Notes: generated by a model from the sequence alone, not told the origin. A stretch of DNA of 64,000 nt from Bacteroidales bacterium (GCA_030656615.1 JAUSOY010000033.1:28664-92663), one strand, 5' to 3'; positions 28,628-37,730 are shown, counted from the first letter of the stretch. Translations and numbers: made by a program.

Positions 28628-30634
28628 ATGAGAGTTTTTACTTTAAAATTTATGAGAAGAGTTTTAGCACTTTCTGTCGTACTTATTATGAACCTGGCAG
28701 TAATGGCACAAATGCCTGCCGCTATTACCATGAGTCCGGAAACTGCTACTGCCGAAGACCAAATTACCCTTACTTTCAATCCTGAACTGGCTTGTTTCCA
28801 AAATGCCAGTCTGGTGGGAACCCCTGTTGTTCGTATGCATGGTGGCGTTGGACTTATCAATGGTTCAAACTGGAACAATGTTATCGAGTGGAATGTAAAC
28901 GGAGCGGATGGCACTGTTAACGCATTCATGCCTAATGGAGATGGCACATATTCGATGACCTTTACGCCAATGACTTATTTTGGTATTCCTGCCGGCCAAA
29001 TCGTGACAAAAATATGCTGTGTATTTAACAATGGTACATGGGATGTTGATGGACGTGATGTTGATCCTGCCAGCAGTAATTGTATGGACTTTTTCGTTCC
29101 ACTTGCGTATGCTTCCGCTGATCCTAAGTTCGCCTTTGAACTTAACCTTAACAAACTCGTTGGTAATGGTGGATTCGATCCCATTTCTGATGATGCTTAT
29201 GTTGTAATGGAAGGATTTGATCCGATTCAGATGACACCAAACACCAACATGATTTATACCGCTGGTATAGAATCTGGACTGGTTGAAGGTCAGAAGTATA
29301 TTTTCAAATTCAGAATTAAGCAAGGTACAACTAACATTGATGAAGCAGATGATCGTACCATTGAAGCGCTTCCCGGAACTACTACCTACACCGCTTGGTG
29401 GAATAATGACGCACTTTCACAAGCTACTTTTAACATTAATATGAAGTATTATGCTCGTGAAAACCGTTTCATTCCTGGTACCGACTTTGTTGATATTGCT
29501 GGCTCAATGAATGGCTGGAATGGTGAAAACCATCATCTTGCTGATGCAGACGGCGATACCATTTATAGTATCACTTTCAATGATTTCACTCCAGGTACTA
29601 TTTATGATTTCAAATTCCGTATCAACGGAAGCTGGGATGATGCAACCTGTGAATTCCCCTCTGGTGGGCCTAACCGTATGTTCCGTGCTCACGAAACCTC
29701 AAAAACCATGGATTATGTTTATAACAATTATAAACCCGGTACATGGCCTTACAGAGTTATTGTTGACATGAATGCTGAAATTACAGCTGGTCGTTTTGAT
29801 CCAGCAACCGAATATGTAGATGTAGCCGGTGGTATGAATGGCTGGGGCGGATACGATGTTCTTTTCGACCGCGGTGCAAAAGGTGGCCGTTATGAGGCTT
29901 CTTTCCTCGGAGATCCTAATTTCCCAACCATCGATTTCAAATTCCGTATCAACAGTAACTGGGACAATGCCGAATTTCCATCAGGTGGTCCTAATCGTAG
30001 TTATACCATTGTTGACACAGTTGGCGGTGTTATTAACCTTTACGAAGCAGTTTATAATATCCTTGCCACGCCAATGGCTCCTTACGCTTATGGATTGAAT
30101 ATCGACGGTGATGCAGAAGTCGGAAAAGAACTCACTGGTGTATATACCTATTTTGATCCTAACGGTGACTTGGAAGCTACATCAACTTACAAATGGTATG
30201 TTGCTGATGATAACATTGGCACAAACCTTACTTTTATTGCTGGTGCTACCAATATGGCATTTACCCCGGTAGAAGCTCAGTACCAGAAATATGTTGCTTT
30301 TGAAGTAACTGTTGTGGCTACTACAGGAACTCCCGCAATTGGTGACCCGAAAATAGTTTATTCTTCGATGATTGGACATACTGGAATTATTGATCCAAAT
30401 GCCAACAAAACGAAGATTTATCCTAATCCTATGAATGGCGAACTGAATATTACAAATCTGAACAACGTTAAACGTGTTGAAATGTACAACCTTACCGGTC
30501 AAATGGTAAAATCGGTTGAAAATGTAAACGAACACATTACATTAAACACAAACGATCTTCTTTCAGGTATGTATTTTATCCGCATCACCGGAAATAATGG
30601 AAGCGTTTCAACTTCTAAAGTTGTTAAAAAATAG
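28628..30634 (+). CDS. Secreted three-repeat beta-sandwich protein with T9SS sorting domain
   Basis: A 668-residue protein with a signal peptide ending MAQ. After an N-terminal domain (about 29-165) there are three similar modules (about 168-260, 266-370 and 376-478). The last two share FVDIAGSMNGWNG/YVDVAGGMNGWGG, DFKFRIN-x-x-WD and EFPSGGPNR. The V-x-(G)-x-MNGW and FKFRI patterns resemble carbohydrate-binding E-set/CBM-like modules (SusE/SusF-like), although not enough to name a family. The C terminus (595-668, KIYPNPMNGELN to TSKVVKK) is a type IX secretion A-type sorting domain, so the protein is exported to the cell surface. It is divergent from susC, 198 bases from it. No catalytic domain is seen. 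Confidence 0.85.
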   Translation: MRVFTLKFMRRVLALSVVLIMNLAVMAQMPAAITMSPETATAEDQITLTFNPELACFQNASLVGTPVVRMHGGVGLINGSNWNNVIEWNVNGADGTVNAFMPNGDGTYSMTFTPMTYFGIPAGQIVTKICCVFNNGTWDVDGRDVDPASSNCMDFFVPLAYASADPKFAFELNLNKLVGNGGFDPISDDAYVVMEGFDPIQMTPNTNMIYTAGIESGLVEGQKYIFKFRIKQGTTNIDEADDRTIEALPGTTTYTAWWNNDALSQATFNINMKYYARENRFIPGTDFVDIAGSMNGWNGENHHLADADGDTIYSITFNDFTPGTIYDFKFRINGSWDDATCEFPSGGPNRMFRAHETSKTMDYVYNNYKPGTWPYRVIVDMNAEITAGRFDPATEYVDVAGGMNGWGGYDVLFDRGAKGGRYEASFLGDPNFPTIDFKFRINSNWDNAEFPSGGPNRSYTIVDTVGGVINLYEAVYNILATPMAPYAYGLNIDGDAEVGKELTGVYTYFDPNGDLEATSTYKWYVADDNIGTNLTFIAGATNMAFTPVEAQYQKYVAFEVTVVATTGTPAIGDPKIVYSSMIGHTGIIDPNANKTKIYPNPMNGELNITNLNNVKRVEMYNLTGQMVKSVENVNEHITLNTNDLLSGMYFIRITGNNGSVSTSKVVKK

Positions 30635-30649
30635 TCTCCATGTTTTGTA

Positions 30650-30681
30650 AAAAAGGCTCGGCATAACGCCGGGCCTTTTTT
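30650..30681 (+). terminator. Rho-independent terminator
   Basis: Stem AAAAAGGCTCGGC/GCCGGGCCTTTTT (13 bp, one G-T pair, loop ATAAC) runs into a T tract 15 bases after the stop codon. Confidence 0.85.
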
Positions 30682-30727
30682 TTGCCCCTATAAAATTTGT
30701 AGGTTTGTAAAAATTCACAAAACCATC

Positions 30728-31597
30728 ATGAAAAGGACTGAATACTTACTTCTTATTTTATTTTTTACAAGTGTTTGCTCTTCATCGGCACAAAAAAATG
30801 AATTTAGAAATCAGGAAGATCCCGAGTCAGAATATGTGCAGCATTGGAATTTTGGACTCAACATGGGTATGATTCTGCCCGATAAGCAGTCTGCTAATTT
30901 TTATAATGGAAGCGCTATAAACGAAAATAGTGCAAACAGAATTCTGGACAATCTATACTTTAAACAGCAAATTGTTGAAAACATTGGTTATAACTATAAG
31001 TCGTATGATCTCCCAGAAAATATGGCGTATAAAGCTGCTATGAGTGTCGGATTTTATGGAAGATATAACTTTTCTGCCCGCTCTGCATTCATAACTCAGT
31101 TTAATTATCATCGACTTAAAGCCAATGATATATTTTTATTGAATCTGGATGTACCTGGCGGCTTCTCGTTTGAGCCAACATATTATGAATGTGCCATTAT
31201 CGGTCAGGAAGCCAGAACCAACATCGACATTGGGTATATGCGTTCATTCCCCTTGCAGAAAAAAATTTCTATATTTACAGAAATAGGATTCAATCTGAAT
31301 AATACCGTTGTTGATTTGAATATGATAGGAATCAATAACTTACAATATACCATCAAATATGCCGGCGAACATCCTCAAGGGCCTTATTCCAACAATACAT
31401 ATTACGACCTACGTCAGGGAGGAATAGGCTATGGGGGTTTTATTACCACCGGACTTAGTCTGGAATTTAACGAAAGTGTTAGTTTGGATCCGGCCATCTC
31501 TATTTACTGGTCAAAAGTGAGCCTTGCACCTTATGATGCCTTCGGACCCAATTTTATTTTCTTTGTTAGATTTGTCATGAAAAACTCATTGTTTTAG
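30728..31597 (+). CDS. Probable outer-membrane beta-barrel protein
   Basis: A protein of 289 residues with a signal peptide (LLLILFFTSVCSSSAQ) and a pattern of alternating hydrophobic and polar residues with many Tyr, Asn and Gly. Its C terminus ends in the strand ISIYWSKVS...FIFFVRFVMKNSLF. Segments such as GFYGRYNFSARSAFITQFNYHRL look like barrel strands connected by short turns, as in PorT-like/outer-membrane protein beta-barrel domains. I cannot name the family, and no function is implied. It follows a terminator, so it has its own promoter. The next gene starts 38 bases downstream. Confidence 0.7.
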   Translation: MKRTEYLLLILFFTSVCSSSAQKNEFRNQEDPESEYVQHWNFGLNMGMILPDKQSANFYNGSAINENSANRILDNLYFKQQIVENIGYNYKSYDLPENMAYKAAMSVGFYGRYNFSARSAFITQFNYHRLKANDIFLLNLDVPGGFSFEPTYYECAIIGQEARTNIDIGYMRSFPLQKKISIFTEIGFNLNNTVVDLNMIGINNLQYTIKYAGEHPQGPYSNNTYYDLRQGGIGYGGFITTGLSLEFNESVSLDPAISIYWSKVSLAPYDAFGPNFIFFVRFVMKNSLF

Positions 31598-31635
31598 GCT
31601 TTGAACAAGCTTCATCTGATTTTGGTTTGTATACT

Positions 31636-32220
31636 ATGAACGATTCGCATATAATTGAACTAATACATAAATATTTTCCTCCCGAAGGGCAGGCTTTCTC
31701 ATACTATCTTGCTCATGTGACGGCCGTTAGAAGGGTTGCACTTCAGGTTGTGAAACACCACCCCCAATTAAGGGTTAATGTGGGATTAATCGCGGCTGGG
31801 GCGATGTTGCACGACATTGGAATTTGCAAAGTACATGCCCCCGAAATTGGCTGTTACGGAGAGCATCCATACCTGGCACACGGCTATCTGGGACGTCAGA
31901 TACTTGAATACGAAGGGTATAACGACCTAGCATTGATAGCTGAACGCCATACGGGTGTCGGCATCAGTCGTAAGGAGATTATCAGCAGTAATTTAGCTCT
32001 TCCCCACCGCGATCTTGTGCCGGAGAGTATGGAAGAATGGATTGTGTGTTATGCCGATTGTTTTTTTTCAAAAACGAACCAAAATCCTTCCAAACCTAAA
32101 AGCCTAGATAAAATCAGGGCTTCCATGTTGAAATATGGCGCCGATAAACTTGATGTTTTTGACGGGATTCATCGTGCGTTTGGGTCAGACTATATCTATC
32201 TGGATGATTCGGATGGATAA
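31636..32220 (+). CDS. HD-domain (HDIG-like) phosphohydrolase
   Basis: A protein of 194 residues that begins MNDSHIIELIHKYF. The ATG at 31636 is taken; an upstream TTG is in frame. HD metal ligands are visible: H in YYLAHVTAVRR, HD in GAMLHDIGI, a histidine in HPYLAHGYLG, H in AERHTGVG, and D in VCYADCFFSK. The predicted activity is metal-dependent phosphohydrolase; the substrate is unknown. The same layout occurs in YedJ/HDIG proteins found in Bacteroidota. Its 3' end overlaps the convergent amidohydrolase gene by 25 bases. Confidence 0.85.
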   Translation: MNDSHIIELIHKYFPPEGQAFSYYLAHVTAVRRVALQVVKHHPQLRVNVGLIAAGAMLHDIGICKVHAPEIGCYGEHPYLAHGYLGRQILEYEGYNDLALIAERHTGVGISRKEIISSNLALPHRDLVPESMEEWIVCYADCFFSKTNQNPSKPKSLDKIRASMLKYGADKLDVFDGIHRAFGSDYIYLDDSDG

Positions 32221-33842
32221 ACTTTTTGCCCATCAATAAAAGTCGCCAATACTTTAATCCTGGGGATATCCTTCTCCTTAACGGTCATCAAATCACCTGA
32301 TAAAATGACAAAATCGGCAACTTTTCCCTTTTCAAGACTGCCATTGATTTTTTCCATAAAACTAGCTTTAGAGGCCCAGATGGTCATTCCTCTCAGAGCC
32401 TGTTCGCGTGTTAATGCATTTTCTGTTTGAAAACCATTTGAGGGAAAGTTTTTTAAATCTTTCCGAACAACTGCAGCGTAGAACGTAAGAATGGGATTCA
32501 CTTCTTCGATCGGAAAATCGGTACCCAATGGCATCCAATTATTTTGAACTAATAATTCAGCATAGGCATAAGAATTTTTAATTCGGTTATTTCCAAGCCG
32601 GTGCTCAGCCCAATACATATCCGATGTAGCGTGGGTTGGCTGAACAGAAGGTATAATTGAATATTTACCGAAAAGTTTCATTTCCGAGGAATCAACAATC
32701 TGAGCATGCTCAATACGCCACCTTCTGTCGTTGCCAGATTTCAAAAAAGTGGCATAGGCAATTATAACATTTTCTACTCCGGAATCACCAATCGCATGAA
32801 CATTTATCTGATATCCGTTATCGTAAGCGATCTTGGCCCAATGAATCAGTTTGTCTAATTTATCTACTTCGAGCCCCGTTGTTTTGGCCGCATCGGAATA
32901 TGGTTTCTTTAGCAATGCGCCACGAGAACCCAAGGCACCATCAGCATATAGTTTTATGGCTCCAATCCGTAATTTTTCAGTTTGATAAACATCCTTGGTA
33001 ATATATTTATCAAGATTTTCCTGTGTTGGATTCAGCCATGCATCCATCCTGATTTTTAATAATCCATTCAGCTGAAGACTATCGATATTTTCGACAATTA
33101 CAGCATCCAATCCTGCATCTGCAACCATCGTTAGACCATAAGAAAAACATTTTTTCTCAGCCGCTTCAAGAGCCATAGGCACTAATGAAAGTGGAAATTT
33201 GGGTATGATATCTTTAACAAGCTGCATCGCGTTGTCAATGAGTATTCCGGTAGGTTTATTGTTTTTTAAAAGTATTTCACCCCCTTCAACCTGAGTATCT
33301 GCCGTTATTCCAGCTTTTCTCATCGCTGCAGAATTAACCAACATTGCATGTCCGTCAATCCGGACTAAAGCTACGGGTGTTTCGGGGAAAGCTTTATCCA
33401 AGGAATTACAATCGGGGAAATCCTTTTTAACCCAATCATTTTGATCCCATCCTCTTCCCAGTATCCATTCCTGTGGATTTTGAGTAGTGAATTGCTTCAG
33501 GCGTTTTAAAACATCACTCATTGAAGTGGTATTTCTAAGTTCAGCCCAGCGAATCAGCCCTTCCCCCAATCCGAAGAAGTGGCAATGTGCATCGATAAAT
33601 CCGGGGTAAACACTTTTCCTATCCAAATCCACTACTTCCTTAGCATCAAATTGATTTAGAATATCTGTGCTATTTCCAACAGCCAGAACCTTCCCATCCC
33701 GTATTACCATCGATTCGGCCACATGCATCGAATCGTCGAGGGTGTAAATATTACCATTAACTAAAATGAGATCGGCTTTTTCTTTGTTTTGACATGAAGT
33801 AACAAACATAAGAGCTATAATTGAAATGCTTAAACGAAACAT
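32196..33842 (-). CDS. YtcJ-like amidohydrolase lipoprotein
   Basis: A protein of 548 residues with a lipobox signal (FVTSC, C17), so it is exported and lipid-anchored. It belongs to the YtcJ-like amidohydrolase group: the metal-binding pair HxH is in GFIDAHCHFFG (H86, H88), with a downstream YQINVHAIGDSGV histidine, WRIEHAQI, and PLGTDFPIEEVNP near the end for the catalytic Asp. The substrate is not known; relatives act on N-substituted formamides or related amides. It follows an ABC transporter ATPase on the same strand, with a 178-base gap holding a short ORF. Confidence 0.85.
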   Translation of the reverse strand: MFRLSISIIALMFVTSCQNKEKADLILVNGNIYTLDDSMHVAESMVIRDGKVLAVGNSTDILNQFDAKEVVDLDRKSVYPGFIDAHCHFFGLGEGLIRWAELRNTTSMSDVLKRLKQFTTQNPQEWILGRGWDQNDWVKKDFPDCNSLDKAFPETPVALVRIDGHAMLVNSAAMRKAGITADTQVEGGEILLKNNKPTGILIDNAMQLVKDIIPKFPLSLVPMALEAAEKKCFSYGLTMVADAGLDAVIVENIDSLQLNGLLKIRMDAWLNPTQENLDKYITKDVYQTEKLRIGAIKLYADGALGSRGALLKKPYSDAAKTTGLEVDKLDKLIHWAKIAYDNGYQINVHAIGDSGVENVIIAYATFLKSGNDRRWRIEHAQIVDSSEMKLFGKYSIIPSVQPTHATSDMYWAEHRLGNNRIKNSYAYAELLVQNNWMPLGTDFPIEEVNPILTFYAAVVRKDLKNFPSNGFQTENALTREQALRGMTIWASKASFMEKINGSLEKGKVADFVILSGDLMTVKEKDIPRIKVLATFIDGQKVYPSESSR

Positions 33843-33860
33843 AATGTTAGATTTTCTTGA

Positions 33861-33986
33861 TTAATAATTTTTTGGTATGAAGTCTGCGACAACCGGAAAA
33901 TGATGGAAAGTAATCCCAGCAACATTTTCCCATTCAGCGTTATCTCCATCCATCGTAATTGTCTTTTCCTTCGATTGCATATTCAT
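33861..33986 (-). CDS. Possible short ORF or gene remnant (41 residues)
   Basis: A 41-residue frame starts MNMQSKEKTI and ends at a TAA, between the ABC ATPase and the amidohydrolase. It contains ITMDGDNAEWENV, which resembles the DG-x-x-x-EW start of CBM9-like/DUF1083 domains, but then stops after about 25 more residues. It may be a remnant of a larger gene, or a chance ORF. There is no clear ribosome-binding site. It is listed at low confidence. Confidence 0.25.
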   Translation of the reverse strand: MNMQSKEKTITMDGDNAEWENVAGITFHHFPVVADFIPKNY

Positions 33987-34020
33987 GCAAGAGAATGGGG
34001 AAAAAAGGTTTGGAAACGGT

Positions 34021-35049
34021 TTAAATATTAGTCTCATATGTATGCAGAAATTCCGCTAATAAAGTTAGGTCATTAATAATAAACATGCCATTTGGACTAT
34101 TAACCTGAAAACCAAGATGATTCTGTATAATAGAAAAAACATGAGGTCCTTCTTGAATCAATTGAAAATCAAATCTCTTCAACATATTAGACAGCAGTGC
34201 TATTGTGAATTCATCGGCCTCAACATGTACTTTTCTTGATTTTGTGGTTATTGGTTCAAACGATAAACGATGTGTATCAAAATTAAACGAAGCGTTTTCG
34301 AAATACGTATTCATCAGATTTTTGCTGACAATATTTTCCGGAATATCCTGTACGCCTGTAAATCCTTTGGCAATTAGGATAATTTCATCCGAAAGCCTAA
34401 ACGAAAGTGTGATATCATGGGATGATAATAAAATGGCTTTGGACTCTTCTCTGGCGATTTTCCGCAACAATTGCATCACCTCAATTCTAGATGGAAAATC
34501 AAGGAAAGCCGTCGGTTCATCCAGCATGATTATTTTTGTTTCCTGAGCCAGCGATTTAGCAATCATGACCTTTTGTTTTTCTCCATCGCTCAGGTCATTG
34601 AAAAAACGGTCTTTTAATGAGAAAATGCCAGTAATATTAAGAACCTTATCAATCTTAATATTATCCTCCGAACGAAGTTTTCCCATGAATCCCGTGTATG
34701 GATGCCTTCCCATAGCCACCATATCATATACCCGTAAATGCTCTGTATAGGGTCTGTCAGTAAACACAACGCTCAGAAGCCTTGCCAGTTGGTTGGCAGG
34801 AATTGCATTCAAATTTTGGCCATTCATGAGTATTTGCCCGGAAACACAAGGGAGAAATCCAGCCAGAGTCTTTATTAGGGTTGATTTTCCTGCACCATTA
34901 GGACCAATGAGTGTATAAACCTTGCCAGCTGATAAATGCAGATTCAGTTCATTTTGAATACAATGGAAACCTTTACCCTTTGGATTTTTATAACCTATAC
35001 TCAGATTATTACTCTCGGTCAGATATGTTTGTCGTTTGTGAGTATTCAA
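34021..35049 (-). CDS. Iron-siderophore/cobalamin-type ABC transporter ATPase with C-terminal extension
   Basis: A FecE/BtuD-like ATPase of 342 residues with the Walker A motif GPNGAGKST (49-57), the signature LSDGE (153-157) and Walker B IIMLDEPT (173-180), plus the H-loop SSHDITL. It powers import across the inner membrane with the FecCD-like permease. The core ends near residue 240, and the last 90 residues form an extension not seen in minimal FecE/BtuD proteins. The start appears to be TTG at 35049: the nearest in-frame ATG lies inside the core domain, and a TAA lies 12 bases upstream. It is separated by 43 bases from the permease gene. Confidence 0.93.
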   Translation of the reverse strand: MNTHKRQTYLTESNNLSIGYKNPKGKGFHCIQNELNLHLSAGKVYTLIGPNGAGKSTLIKTLAGFLPCVSGQILMNGQNLNAIPANQLARLLSVVFTDRPYTEHLRVYDMVAMGRHPYTGFMGKLRSEDNIKIDKVLNITGIFSLKDRFFNDLSDGEKQKVMIAKSLAQETKIIMLDEPTAFLDFPSRIEVMQLLRKIAREESKAILLSSHDITLSFRLSDEIILIAKGFTGVQDIPENIVSKNLMNTYFENASFNFDTHRLSFEPITTKSRKVHVEADEFTIALLSNMLKRFDFQLIQEGPHVFSIIQNHLGFQVNSPNGMFIINDLTLLAEFLHTYETNI

Positions 35050-35092
35050 TGTAGAAACTTAGGTGTTTAAAACAATTCGATTAGCATTATGT

Positions 35093-36139
35093 TTAAAACT
35101 TTGTTTTGAGTATGAAGTATATAACAACGGGAGCTCCAAGCAGAGCAGTGATCGCGTTGACCGGAAGATTGCCACCGAATACAGGCAAACGGATAATCAG
35201 GTTGACGAAAAGAGTGAGATTTCCACCAATTAATATACTAAACGGAAGAATTTGACGATGATCAGAGGTCGCAAAAAGTAAGCGTGCCAAATGGGGTACT
35301 GCTAATCCTACAAAAGCCACCGGTCCGCAGAAAGCCGTTATAACTGCCGTTAAAAATCCGGCAACTAAAATGATAATTATCCGGATGTGTTTTACCTTAT
35401 GACCCAGATTAGCTGCATAATCTTCGCCTAATAACAAGGCATTCAATGGTTTTACCAATAACAGTGCGAATACTATCCCAATAAACCCGCTTATTAAAAA
35501 TACCTGAAGTTGTCGATTATCCACCTCGGCAAAGGTTGCCATACCCCATAAAACATATTTCTGAAGAGCATCTTTACTGGCATAGAATTTCAGGATATCG
35601 ACCACCGCATAGCTCAGAAAACCTATCATAATACCAAATACCAATAAGTTTACCGGATTACGCAGTTTTGTTGCAAAGAGACTTATCAGGACTAAAACCA
35701 TAGCAGCTCCAATAAATGCGGCTATCGTTATCGCTACATTGGCAGAAATATCGCCCGATAGAAAGCCAGGGAAAAGACTACCCGATATTAAAATTAAAAT
35801 TGCAACACCCAGACTGGCACCTGAACTAATTCCCAGAATGGATGGATCAGCCAGAGGATTACGAAAAAGTGTCTGCATTAATAGTCCACCAGCAGCAAGG
35901 CCCCAACCAGCCATCAAAGCAGTAATTGCCTGTGGAAAGCGGATTTTTAAAACTACAATCGATAAAGCAGAATCTGAAATGGATTCATTCGTTAATATTC
36001 CAAATAATTCACTGATACCCAGATTAACAACTCCACTCTTTAAGTTCAGAATAAATAAAACAAACATTAATATCACTAACAGAATTGCTGCAATTATTCT
36101 GAAGGTAAACGATGGAATAATGTCGATTGTGCGCTTCAT
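35093..36139 (-). CDS. FecCD/BtuC-family ABC permease
   Basis: This permease of 348 residues has about ten membrane segments and the family signature: GWGLAAGGLLMQTLFRNPLADPSILGISSGASLG, AFCGPVAFVGLAVPHLARLL and FGGNLPVNAITALLGAPV. It forms the inner-membrane channel for ferric siderophores, heme or cobalamin. Its ATG shares one base with the TAA of the binding protein gene (start at 36139), so the two are translationally coupled. The cytoplasmic coupling helix LP-x-x-x-x-x-G precedes the last segments. The substrate class cannot be decided from this protein alone. Confidence 0.95.
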   Translation of the reverse strand: MKRTIDIIPSFTFRIIAAILLVILMFVLFILNLKSGVVNLGISELFGILTNESISDSALSIVVLKIRFPQAITALMAGWGLAAGGLLMQTLFRNPLADPSILGISSGASLGVAILILISGSLFPGFLSGDISANVAITIAAFIGAAMVLVLISLFATKLRNPVNLLVFGIMIGFLSYAVVDILKFYASKDALQKYVLWGMATFAEVDNRQLQVFLISGFIGIVFALLLVKPLNALLLGEDYAANLGHKVKHIRIIIILVAGFLTAVITAFCGPVAFVGLAVPHLARLLFATSDHRQILPFSILIGGNLTLFVNLIIRLPVFGGNLPVNAITALLGAPVVIYFILKTKF

Positions 36140-37287
36140 TATTTTAATATGTGATAATAAACCGGCTTATAATCCTTCAACAATTCCGGATGAAATGCTT
36201 TAACAAGATCCGCCAGAATAATATGTGGTTCGATGATTCCTCTTTCGAAATAAGGCAGATTTTTTGTATCGCAATATACAATATTCTTATGAGTAAACGC
36301 CTTAAACAACGCGTAGCGTTCATCTTCTGCGAGAAATCGCTCCATGCTATATGTCTGATCAGAATTCACTGTAATTCTCCAAAAATCTGCTTTGGAGGCA
36401 GATAAATATATTTCTTCAAAACCCAAAGGAAAACTGGCCGTAGAAGAGTCTGTTCCCCAAATATAATCTACACCTGCATCTTTATAGTAGCGGGCCATAT
36501 AACTATCTCCCCCGCTTAAATACCAGGAGCCCTGAAAAAACATTCCATCAAATACAGTAGGTCTATTTTGCAATTGATTTACTGAGGCTTTAAGCTTAAG
36601 ATAGGATGATTCAATTTCACTAAAAATACTATCCGCTTCCTTTTCTTTGCCATAAAAAACAGCGATAAACCTTAGCCACTCAGCTCGTCCAAGCGGTGTC
36701 TTTTCTATATAATCAGCAAGATAAGCTACCTGAGTAATTTCCGATAATTTCCCCGGATCAAAATCGCGGAACAGACTGATAAATGTAATATCCGGATTCA
36801 GGAAAAGAAGTTTTTCATGATTGATGCTTTCCATACTTCCAATGTTTTCGATATTCCCTTTTTTATATTCAGAAGATATGAAGGGGTTAAGAATAAAGGA
36901 TGCATCGGAAATCCCTTTAAGGGACGACAACATTCCAATTTTTTCTAGAAAGCTCACCAACGTTCCTGATGTAGTGGCAATTTTCCGGATTGGCAATTTA
37001 ATAATTGTGAATTCGGAAGATATTTCGGGTTCCTTTTCATTTTCAGGAAGGATAACAAAGGAGGCCTTTACCTGGCTGGTATCCCAAGGATTTACAATTT
37101 GAACCGAGCGATATTGTTTATAAAAACCCAGACGAAAGTACTGCGCATATTTTACCGGGTGCAAACTATCGCTGACAAATGAAACCAAAGATTTTTCCAT
37201 CTTTTTTTCATTACAGGCAGGATTGCATACCACAATACAGAAAAAAAGAGCAAATGCTATGGAATAATTAAAAAAATAGTTCTTCAT
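36139..37287 (-). CDS. ABC transporter substrate-binding lipoprotein (FecB/BtuF-type)
   Basis: A protein of 382 residues with a lipoprotein signal (C25 in NPACN). The mature part is a class III periplasmic-binding fold: KIATTSGTLVSFLEKIGMLSSLKGISD, then NPDITFISLFRD, a long helix, and ADFWRITVNSDQTYS. It captures the ligand in the periplasm for the FecCD-like permease. The start overlaps the GroES-like gene stop by 4 bases (ATGA). The length is greater than most E. coli BtuF, but in range for Bacteroidota FecB-like proteins. No linked TonB-dependent receptor or cobalamin riboswitch is present. Confidence 0.9.
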   Translation of the reverse strand: MKNYFFNYSIAFALFFCIVVCNPACNEKKMEKSLVSFVSDSLHPVKYAQYFRLGFYKQYRSVQIVNPWDTSQVKASFVILPENEKEPEISSEFTIIKLPIRKIATTSGTLVSFLEKIGMLSSLKGISDASFILNPFISSEYKKGNIENIGSMESINHEKLLFLNPDITFISLFRDFDPGKLSEITQVAYLADYIEKTPLGRAEWLRFIAVFYGKEKEADSIFSEIESSYLKLKASVNQLQNRPTVFDGMFFQGSWYLSGGDSYMARYYKDAGVDYIWGTDSSTASFPLGFEEIYLSASKADFWRITVNSDQTYSMERFLAEDERYALFKAFTHKNIVYCDTKNLPYFERGIIEPHIILADLVKAFHPELLKDYKPVYYHILK

Positions 37288-37640
37288 CTCGCTCGAGTAA
37301 TAGTATTTGATGATGTGATGTAATGCCTTTCAGATTGTATTATTGCCTCAACGGATCCCTTTTGCAAAAACACTGCCAAATCGCCGGGTCGGGCTTGTAA
37401 AGGTATGTAATGTTCCCCGGAAACCTGACTTTTCCAGTTATCAGAATCAGGCTCAGAAATGGAAGGGATTGGGTAAGCAGATCCTGTTAAGGTTACATAA
37501 ACTGCTAATACTTCCTTTTTATCAGTATAAGCGGGCGGCAAAAACAGAGCACTTTTAGTCTGTTTGGATGATGATTTTAATTTAATCAATACCTTATCAC
37601 CGATGACAATCAAGTTCTTAAGTTTATCAATTTGATTCAT
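37284..37640 (-). CDS. GroES-like co-chaperone family protein
   Basis: A protein of 118 residues that reads LKNLIVIGDKVLIKLKSSSKQTKSALFLPP, close to the GroES opening with its mobile-loop region replaced by KQTKSALFLPPAYTDKKEVLAV. In GroES, the loop before the LPP motif binds GroEL. Here it is shorter and divergent, so interaction with GroEL is doubtful. A central insertion (GSAYPIPSISEPDSDNW) precedes PLQARPGDLAVF, where GroES has the G-x-x-V pattern. It heads the ABC importer gene group with a 4-base overlap and has an exact -7 box. It is a recognised Bacteroidota paralogue, not the main groES. Confidence 0.8.
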   Translation of the reverse strand: MNQIDKLKNLIVIGDKVLIKLKSSSKQTKSALFLPPAYTDKKEVLAVYVTLTGSAYPIPSISEPDSDNWKSQVSGEHYIPLQARPGDLAVFLQKGSVEAIIQSERHYITSSNTITRAR

Positions 37641-37660
37641 GGATATCTACGATTGTTTTG

Positions 37661-37668
37661 CAAATTTA
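37661..37668 (-). promoter_or_regulatory. -7 box for the GroES-like/ABC importer operon
   Basis: The minus strand reads TAAATTTG, an exact TAnnTTTG match 20 bases before the ATG at 37640. The -33 side is not clearly conserved. Confidence 0.5.
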
Positions 37669-37699
37669 TTAAAAGCAGCAGATTCAGAATAAGTAATCA

Positions 37700-37730
37700 T
37701 TGTCTTCTAGCTGCATTATGGTTATTTTTG
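37700..37730 (+). promoter_or_regulatory. Bacteroidota promoter for the mutL operon
   Basis: TTG at 37700-37702 and TATTTTTG at 37723-37730 are separated by 20 bases, an exact match to the Bacteroidota consensus. The first gene of the operon begins at 37847, giving a leader of about 110 bases. Confidence 0.65.

Noticed and set aside
25385..30634. Complete polysaccharide utilisation locus
   Set aside because: There is a SusC/SusD pair and a possible binding protein but no hydrolase, lyase, sulfatase or hybrid sensor in the surrounding genes, so calling it a full PUL is not supported.
33842..37640. Cobalamin riboswitch controlling the BtuFCD-like importer
   Set aside because: No conserved B12 box (AGYCMGgAGaCCkGCcd-type) is seen in the leader of the GroES-like gene. 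The class of substrate remains open between iron-siderophore, heme and cobalamin.
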